Shown here piece after piece: positions 14,728 through 19,962 of a stretch of DNA of 19,962 nt (the first letter of the stretch is position 1; the number at the start of each line of letters is the position of its first letter). A program made the position numbers and the translations under genes. This DNA comes from Thermopetrobacter sp964430935 (GTDB lineage Bacteria; Pseudomonadota; Alphaproteobacteria; Rhizobiales; Aestuariivirgaceae): positions 1 through 19,962 of the forward strand of contig CAYSHK010000040.1 in NCBI GenBank assembly GCA_964430935.1. Reading direction: 5' to 3'. The notes beneath the pieces are model-generated. The model had not been told where the DNA came from, made no database searches, and saw only the letters and a list, made by a program, of their open reading frames with translations.

Positions 14728-15603
14728 CTATGGCTGGCAGGTTGCGCACGTCTTCAGTGCCTCCGTGTCCCGTTTGGCCAGTTTCTTGGGCTCGACGATC
14801 TTCTCGCCGGTCTCGTATTCCGTCCTGGCGATCAGCGCCGCGCCCACCGCCGTGGTCACCTGCGGCACCGCGGGCGGAACGTAGAGCTCGACCGCCATTT
14901 CGTCCTCGATGGCTTTGACCAGCCCCTTGTTCAGGGCCGGACCACCGTCGAAGAACACCTCCTCCACGATGCCCACGCGCCGCGCCATGCGGGCCAGGCG
15001 CTTGGCGATGGCGTAGTGCGCGCCGGCGATGATCTCCGAATGCTTCTTGCCGCGCGCCAGCAGCGAGATGATCTCGGACTCCGCGAACACCGTGCAGGTG
15101 GAATTGATCCGGATGGGCACCTCGGCTTTCAGCGCCTCGTCGCCGATGTCCTCCAGGTTCATTTCCAGAATGCGCGCCAGCGTCTCGAGGAACCGTCCGG
15201 TCCCGGCGGCGCACTTGTCGTTCATGGAGAAATTCTTGGTCACGCCGTTCTCGTCCAGCGCGATCACCTTGCTGTCCTGTCCGCCGATGTTGACGACCGT
15301 GCGCACCTGCACGCCCGCCTTGCGGCCATACCACACGGCCCCTTTGACGTTGGCGGTGATCTCCGAGATGGTGGAGGTGGCGAAGCTGACCAGCCGGCGG
15401 CCGTAGCCGGTGGTGGTCACGCCCTTGATGTCGTCCCGGGTCAGTCCCAGCTCCTCCAGAAGGCCGTCGAGAAGCGCCGTGGAGGTCTTCTCGATGTGCA
15501 CGCCGGTGGTGGTGACCTTGTAGCCGAGGATCTCGTCGCCGGAGACGACGGCGACCTTCGTCGTGGCCGAACCGATGTCGATGCCTGCGAAACAGGTGCT
15601 CAT
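14728..15603 (-). CDS. BadF/BadG/BcrA/BcrD-type ATPase (reductase activator)
   Basis: The 291-residue ATPase of the actin/Hsp70-like ASKHA fold starts CFAGIDIGSATTKVAVV (phosphate-1 motif) and includes VVNIGGQDSKVIAL (phosphate-2, about 103-116) and VFFDGGPALNKGLV. The [4Fe-4S] ligands bridging the homodimer are Cys131 in NDKCAAGTGRFLE and Cys170 in NSTCTVFAESEIISLL. It ends in a CxxC (286-289), not a universal family feature. Such proteins hydrolyse ATP to push one electron at very low potential into a partner iron-sulfur protein. Here the partner is the gene immediately upstream (14-bp gap). The ATG has GGAG nearby. The pairing resembles E. coli yjiL with yjiM. Confidence 0.94.
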   Translation of the reverse strand: MSTCFAGIDIGSATTKVAVVSGDEILGYKVTTTGVHIEKTSTALLDGLLEELGLTRDDIKGVTTTGYGRRLVSFATSTISEITANVKGAVWYGRKAGVQVRTVVNIGGQDSKVIALDENGVTKNFSMNDKCAAGTGRFLETLARILEMNLEDIGDEALKAEVPIRINSTCTVFAESEIISLLARGKKHSEIIAGAHYAIAKRLARMARRVGIVEEVFFDGGPALNKGLVKAIEDEMAVELYVPPAVPQVTTAVGAALIARTEYETGEKIVEPKKLAKRDTEALKTCATCQP

Positions 15604-15617
15604 GTACTCCGTTCCCC

Positions 15618-16934
15618 CTAGTTGCGTCCCTTGAGTGTTTCCTGGAAGGCCTCGATGCGCGTGCGCAGCTGCTCCACGTCCTCGGGGCTGTAGTCGGTCT
15701 CGATCTTGAGCATGGGCACGCCCTTCTCCTGAAGGAGCTTCTCGATGATCTTCAGCTCGATGTCGAAGGGGTGGCAGCCCTTGAGAACGTGATAGATCAC
15801 GCCCTCCACCTGGTATTCGTCCACCAGCCGGGCGATGCGGTCGCGCCGCTCGATGGTGTTCGAGAAGGTCGGACAGGCGCACGGCAGCACGTAGCGCTCG
15901 GCGATGGCCATGAGCATGTCGCCCATGGTGCCTTCGTCCACGCTCACCATGTCGGAGAGATAGCGCTGCGAGGTGCAGAACTCGTCCGCCACCAGAATGC
16001 CGCCCAGATCCTCGATGATGAACGGCACCTTCCAGTTGGGAAACACCATCGGCGAACCGGTGAGCATGATGCGCGCCGCCCGTGGCGGGGCCACGTGGAT
16101 GCCCTGTTCGATGCGCTCCTCCAGCTCGTCGTTGAGCGCCGCCAGCGCGTCGGCCCAGTCGTCCACCTCGTCGTAGAAGTAGGCGTTGAGCACCTCCAGC
16201 GCGTCGCGCCCGAGAATGGGGGCCGGATTGTGCTTGCGCAGCTCCTGGAAACGCACCACCTCGCGCTGCGCGCGCTGGATCCGGCGGATGGCGTCGCGCA
16301 GCGCCTTGCGACGGATCCTGCGGCCGGTGATCTTCTCCACCCGCCGCTGGAAGCGCTTCACCTCCTCCAGCCAGTAGTCGCGGGCCTTCTCCGATTCCTT
16401 CACGCGCGGCACGTCCAGCATGTGCACGTCGTCGAAGGGCTCCAGCATCTCGCCCATCTTCAGCTCCCAGTGGCAGCTGGCCGGCAGGGCCACCATGTCG
16501 CAACGCTGGTAGAAGTCGAGAATGGGCATGGAGGCGAAGCCCATCTCGGATTTCACCATCGGACAGGCCACGTCGGGCAGGAAGTCCTCGCCAATCTCGG
16601 AGGAATCGTGCGCACCGGCGCAGAGCCGCACCGGATAGCCGCCCGCGGCATAGATGATCTCCTCCGGAACGAACACGCAGTAGGTGCCGATGACCTTCTG
16701 GTCCGCGTCCGCCTTGATGACACCTTCGCCGTTGTGCATGAACTTGCGGAAGATGTCGTCGAAATAGGCCATGGCCTTCGGGCGCAGCTCGTCCTTCTCC
16801 ATCTCCTCGAAGATCTCGCGCACCGTCATGGCCAGATGCAGCCGCACCTTGTTGACCAGACGCTCCTGCCGCGTCAGCTTTCTCTCGCCTTCCCCGCGGG
16901 AGGGCCGTCCGTGATCCGGCGGCATCTCGTTCAT
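15618..16934 (-). CDS. 2-hydroxyacyl-CoA dehydratase-like iron-sulfur protein (double-cubane-type candidate)
   Basis: The 438-residue protein of the HgdB/FldB/BcrC group has nine cysteines: 86, 105, 124, 145, 154, 320, 352, 354 and 387. They sit in typical contexts (GTYCVFVPEEIIYAAGGYPVR, VACPMVKSEMGF, PASCHWE, YVLPCACPTFSNT, LKGCHPFD). The GTYC...E start of the conserved core and the KGCHPFD end mark the two Rossmann-like halves. True acyl-CoA dehydratases need two different such subunits; only one exists here, as in YjiM and the double-cubane-cluster protein, which reduces small molecules with ATP. The N-terminal 35 residues are a basic extension. The ribosome site GGAGGAGAAAGG precedes ATG 16934, which overlaps the polyferredoxin stop (ATGA). 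Electrons probably arrive through the activator. The substrate is unknown. Confidence 0.9.
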   Translation of the reverse strand: MNEMPPDHGRPSRGEGERKLTRQERLVNKVRLHLAMTVREIFEEMEKDELRPKAMAYFDDIFRKFMHNGEGVIKADADQKVIGTYCVFVPEEIIYAAGGYPVRLCAGAHDSSEIGEDFLPDVACPMVKSEMGFASMPILDFYQRCDMVALPASCHWELKMGEMLEPFDDVHMLDVPRVKESEKARDYWLEEVKRFQRRVEKITGRRIRRKALRDAIRRIQRAQREVVRFQELRKHNPAPILGRDALEVLNAYFYDEVDDWADALAALNDELEERIEQGIHVAPPRAARIMLTGSPMVFPNWKVPFIIEDLGGILVADEFCTSQRYLSDMVSVDEGTMGDMLMAIAERYVLPCACPTFSNTIERRDRIARLVDEYQVEGVIYHVLKGCHPFDIELKIIEKLLQEKGVPMLKIETDYSPEDVEQLRTRIEAFQETLKGRN

Positions 16935-17902
16935 TTGCCCTTTCTCCTCCTCGTGGAGGGCGCTCCGCCCCCGATTGCCGCTTCCTGTCTCGCCAGAAAC
17001 GCCTCCGCATCCGCCTTGAGGAAGGAGAAGCCCGCGAACTGCGCCTCGAGCGCCTGGTTCTCGGGGCAGGCCTCGACGCAGCGCAGGCACAGGATGCAGT
17101 CCTGCGTGACGAGGTTCTTCAGCCCCTTCTCCTCCTCGATCTCGCGGATCTCCATCGGGCAGGCGCGGTAGCAGTTGCCGCAGCGGGTGCACTTGCTGCC
17201 GTCCTTCTTCAGCGAGAACAGGCCCACCTTGTCGAACAGCGAGAGGAAGGCGAGCATCGGGCAGTAGGAACACAGGAAGCGCCGCTTGACGAAAGCGGTG
17301 GTGAACATCAGGCCCACCAGAATGATCGCGCCGCCGGTCAGCAGCATGGTGGGCACGGAAAGGAAGTTGATCGCGAACTGCGTGGTGTCCCCCTGGAACA
17401 GCGGCAGCAGGGGCCGCGCCGGACACAGCTGGCAGTACGGCGCCGTCCAGTCGCGGGAGATCAACCCGTTGCCGATGCCCAGCGGAATGAGGACGAGCAG
17501 CGCCAGCAGGATGTACTTCACCGACTTGTAGCGCTTGTGCGTGACCCACGAGAAGCGCGACAGGTCGATGGACAGCCAGGTGCGCAGCTTGGTCAGCAGA
17601 TCCTGCAGAAAACCGAAGGGGCATATCCAGCCGCACCAGGCCTTGTTCAGCACGATGGCCCACAGCGAGGCGATGCCCAGCGCCTTGAGCAGGCGGATTC
17701 CCTGTTCGCCCAGGAATTCCGGCAGCGGCCGCGACAGCATGTGCTGGAAGCCCACCAGAAAGCAGCCCCCGCCGTGATCTGGCACGTAGGAGCAGGAGAA
17801 GGTGGGCAGCCTGTTGCCGAGGTCGATGGCGAACAGGCCACCATAGATCAGCACCACGAAGGAGATGAACTGGACGACGAGCCTTATGCGCTGCACGTTC
17901 AT
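16931..17902 (-). CDS. membrane polyferredoxin (NapH/NosR-type 4Fe-4S protein)
   Basis: The 323-residue protein has an N-terminal TM (about 7-27) and further TMs at about 70-90, 128-148 and 180-204. Cytosolic Cys-rich motifs of the NapH/NosR/RdxA group are present: CGWICPFGF (from 90), CQLCP (157-161) and CSYCP (211-215). Two ferredoxin-type clusters follow, at CTRCGNCYRACP (238-249) and CILCLRCVEACP (269-280). Cys37 and Cys47 lie in a probable periplasmic loop. In known systems such proteins move electrons between quinol or periplasmic partners and soluble acceptors. Here it lies directly before the reductase genes and is the natural electron supplier. GGGGGCGAG precedes the ATG, one base after the upstream gene's stop. 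The basic C-terminal tail is unremarkable. Confidence 0.92.
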   Translation of the reverse strand: MNVQRIRLVVQFISFVVLIYGGLFAIDLGNRLPTFSCSYVPDHGGGCFLVGFQHMLSRPLPEFLGEQGIRLLKALGIASLWAIVLNKAWCGWICPFGFLQDLLTKLRTWLSIDLSRFSWVTHKRYKSVKYILLALLVLIPLGIGNGLISRDWTAPYCQLCPARPLLPLFQGDTTQFAINFLSVPTMLLTGGAIILVGLMFTTAFVKRRFLCSYCPMLAFLSLFDKVGLFSLKKDGSKCTRCGNCYRACPMEIREIEEEKGLKNLVTQDCILCLRCVEACPENQALEAQFAGFSFLKADAEAFLARQEAAIGGGAPSTRRRKGK

Positions 17903-17903
17903 G

Positions 17904-19142
17904 TCAGCTCGCCCCCTTCGTGCGCCTGCGCCGCCGCGAGCGGCGGATGGCGATCGCCGCACCGGCCGCAACGACCGTGAAGGATCCCACGATGAAGGCG
18001 GTGCTCTTGCTTTCCCACTCCAGCCGCGAGGGCCGCACCCTCAGCATCCGGGTGGCCATGTAGCGGGTGCCGGTACGCCTGCCGCCCTCCTGCGGTGCGG
18101 CGGCGTCCGGAACGAAGTGACGGGCCACGACGAGATACTTCTCGGTGCGCCGGCGGGCACGCCAGCCGCTTTCGTTGGGCGTCTCCTTGATGAGGAAGAA
18201 ACCCACCTCGCCGTTCTCGTCCGTCTTCTTCGCATTGCGCCAGTTCTTCTGGGTGATCATCACCACGCAGGCCCCCTTCACCGGCTTTCCGCGGAAGGTG
18301 AGACGGAACCTGGCCGTCTCGCCGGTCTGCGTGCGGTAGCGCTGCTGGTCGTTCTCATAGATGCGCTCCAGCTGGAACTCCGGCTGTCCCTTCCAGTAGC
18401 CGTTGCCGTCCAGAACCGGCCGCTCCTTCTCCGCCGCATCGTCGCCATGGCTGAAGAGGTCGTAGAAGGCGAAATACTTGCGCTTGACGCCATTGCGCTC
18501 TCCGGCATCGAGATAGGCGAAGACCTTGTGCAGGCCCCACATGCGGGCGTTGAACTTCATGACGCCCGGCTTGCCCGGATCGATGCGGTGGATGAGGTTG
18601 TCCGGCGTCTCCAGCCAGATGACCGCCTTGCGCAGCGAGGGATCGGGACGGCCGCCGCGCATGCCGGACCTCTGCCACCGCCGCTTCTTCATCGCGGCAG
18701 CCATGTCCGTTCCGCCCTGTCCCATGCCTCCGGCACGCGCCCTGCAGGATGGGCATCCGCCACGCTCGCGCGGCGGAAACCCGTTGTGCTTCAGGCGCAG
18801 AACGCGCATGCGCCGGCCCATGCGCCCGGAGGAGCCGGATTGCGCGTTCTGCGCGGTCCGTGCATCGCCGTCGCTCCGGCCCGCGTTCTCGCCGGAACGT
18901 TCGGAACGCATCCTCCAGCCCATCCGGGAATAGTCGAGCCAGTAGATGTCGTGCACCATTGGCACGCAGCGGTCGCCGCGGCGACGGTTCATTCCGCCGG
19001 AACGCGCCGGGGCCGTTCCATGCCCCATGGCGGCGGATGCACCGGCGCCATCGGGCATTCCCGTGGCGGGCGCCGCCTCCGTCATGGCCGGCACGGAGCC
19101 GGCCGCCGCCGTGACGAGTGCGATTGCGAGGATGCGTTTCAT
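17904..19142 (-). CDS. exported, tail-anchored DUF4198-like protein with Met/Arg/Gly-rich N-terminal part
   Basis: The 412-residue precursor has a signal peptide (1 to about 24, ending TEAAPA). A low-complexity Met/Gly/Arg-rich region (about 25-165) has about a dozen Met, Cys59 and a CPSC pair (130-133). A folded domain (about 168-350) follows, whose end, GKPVKGACVVMI...TDENGEVGFFLI, has the Ig-like form of DUF4198 (NikM-like) periplasmic proteins. The C-terminal TM (about 379-398) has an Arg-rich cytosolic tail (RRSRRRRR). It is therefore anchored in the inner membrane facing the periplasm. DUF4198 proteins often accompany metal or TonB-dependent uptake genes. It lies 13 bp after the receptor gene. 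Its role may be to bind the imported substrate; the CPSC pair could receive electrons from the CcdA-like protein (inference). Confidence 0.8.
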   Translation of the reverse strand: MKRILAIALVTAAAGSVPAMTEAAPATGMPDGAGASAAMGHGTAPARSGGMNRRRGDRCVPMVHDIYWLDYSRMGWRMRSERSGENAGRSDGDARTAQNAQSGSSGRMGRRMRVLRLKHNGFPPRERGGCPSCRARAGGMGQGGTDMAAAMKKRRWQRSGMRGGRPDPSLRKAVIWLETPDNLIHRIDPGKPGVMKFNARMWGLHKVFAYLDAGERNGVKRKYFAFYDLFSHGDDAAEKERPVLDGNGYWKGQPEFQLERIYENDQQRYRTQTGETARFRLTFRGKPVKGACVVMITQKNWRNAKKTDENGEVGFFLIKETPNESGWRARRRTEKYLVVARHFVPDAAAPQEGGRRTGTRYMATRMLRVRPSRLEWESKSTAFIVGSFTVVAAGAAIAIRRSRRRRRTKGAS

Positions 19143-19155
19143 GTTGCCCCTCCTC

Positions 19156-19962
19156 TCAGAACTGAGCCTTGATGGTGATGCCGACGGCATAGGACCTGGG
19201 AAGACCCATGCGATAGGAGTGGTAGTAGTCGTTCACATCGTCGTCGTACCGGTAGCTGACCCTGTCCGCGTACTTCTCGTTGGTCAGGTTGCGGATCTGT
19301 CCCCAGAACGTCACCATCCCGTTCCAGGTGTAGCTGGCGCTCAGGTGGAACAGATCGGGCCGCTTGTACGTGTCCGTGTTGGCGCTGTCGGTGTAGTATT
19401 TCGAGATGTGATCCCACTCCAGCTCCACCTTCGTGCCTTCGAGAGGCTTCAGGATGAAGCGCGTGTTCAGGTGGTGCTTGGGGGAAGCGTACATGTACTT
19501 CCCGTCCAGCACGTTTCCGTACCAGTCGGTGTATTGGACGTACTTGTTCAGGGCATAGGTATAGGCGGCCTCGACACCGGCCCACTTCACGGGCCAGAGT
19601 CCCAGTTGCGCCTCGAGCCCCTTGATCCTGACCTTGCCGACGTTCTGGTACTGATAGACTTCCCAACCGGCATCCACGCCGAGGAACTCCTTCTGGATGA
19701 AGTCCTTGATGGTCGTGTGATGCCAGGAGACGTCATAGACGATCTTGTCGTCGAGAAGTCCGCCACGGGCACCGATCTCGAAGTTCTCCGCCTGCTCGGG
19801 CTTCAGATCGGGGTTGGAGAGATATTTCGCGCGGGTCGGCCAGAAGGAGATCGGGTCGGGCCAGATGCGGCTCGCGCTCGGGACGCTGTATCCCTGGCTG
19901 TACGAGAACCAGACACTGTTCTTCTCGTTCCATTTCCAGGTCACACCGGCATGGGGCGTAGC
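19156..19962 (-). CDS. TonB-dependent outer-membrane receptor, C-terminal part (cut by window edge)
   Basis: The last 268 residues of a receptor barrel run off the window edge. Visible parts are typical: ATPHAGVTWKW, FSYSQGYSVPSASR, LKPEQAENFEIGARGG, KVRIKGLEAQLGL, YTYALNKY, ASPKHHLNTRF, FHLSASYTWN, IRNLTNEKYAD, and the terminal GLPRSYAVGITIKAQF ending in the aromatic F needed for barrel assembly. The plug and TonB box lie outside, so the substrate class cannot be judged. The region is rich in Tyr and Trp. It is the most upstream visible gene of the minus-strand operon, and the promoter is beyond the window. Confidence 0.95.
   Translation of the reverse strand, partial: ATPHAGVTWKWNEKNSVWFSYSQGYSVPSASRIWPDPISFWPTRAKYLSNPDLKPEQAENFEIGARGGLLDDKIVYDVSWHHTTIKDFIQKEFLGVDAGWEVYQYQNVGKVRIKGLEAQLGLWPVKWAGVEAAYTYALNKYVQYTDWYGNVLDGKYMYASPKHHLNTRFILKPLEGTKVELEWDHISKYYTDSANTDTYKRPDLFHLSASYTWNGMVTFWGQIRNLTNEKYADRVSYRYDDDVNDYYHSYRMGLPRSYAVGITIKAQF

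Noticed and set aside
14728..16934. Glutamate or amino-acid fermentation by 2-hydroxyacyl-CoA dehydratase
   Set aside because: The second dehydratase subunit, CoA-transferase and acyl-CoA dehydrogenase genes are missing, and the neighbours are transport and electron-transfer genes.

Overview
The window is GC-rich (about two thirds G+C by eye), densely coding bacterial chromosome with short intergenic gaps. A TonB system, an outer-membrane receptor and RND efflux genes show a Gram-negative cell. The LeuA sequence, the CCA-encoding tRNA-Lys and the general style of the genes suggest an alphaproteobacterium, perhaps Rhodospirillales-like. That placement is inference; there is no rRNA here. The iron-sulfur and ATP-driven reductase genes suggest a microaerobic or anaerobic side to its metabolism.

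Left part (1-4640): a doubtful small protein, a four-helix membrane protein, and two small minus-strand genes (an 86-residue helical cytosolic protein and an 83-residue exported protein) separated by a clear intrinsic terminator. Next comes leuA on the plus strand with a well-formed leader: a sigma70-like promoter, a short leader peptide ending in a leucine-rich run, and a large two-part hairpin that begins at the leader's stop codon. This looks like leucine attenuation. A host-attachment-family gene with a good terminator and tRNA-Lys(CTT) follow.

Middle (4676-6549): a minus-strand two-gene unit of a UbiA-family prenyltransferase and a short FAD monooxygenase-like protein, overlapping by ATGA. 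They may modify a quinone or another prenylated lipid. A 211-bp gap containing an inverted repeat separates them from the next block.

Right part (6761 to the window edge at 19962): twelve minus-strand genes that read as one long operon, entering from beyond the window. In transcription order they are: TonB-dependent receptor (3' end only), periplasmic tail-anchored DUF4198-like protein, membrane polyferredoxin of the NapH/NosR type, a single 2-hydroxyacyl-CoA-dehydratase-like protein, its BadF-type ATPase activator, a CcdA/DsbD-like membrane protein, ExbB, ExbD, a second ExbD, TonB, RND adaptor and RND permease. Most junctions are overlaps or gaps under 20 bp. Taken together this is a self-contained import machine (receptor plus its own TonB-ExbBD motor), with an ATP-dependent low-potential reductase and membrane electron supply, a possible thiol relay to the periplasm, and an efflux pump. 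I do not recognise it as a named system. The substrate cannot be read from the sequence; a metal chelate or other bulky compound needing reduction is the working guess.
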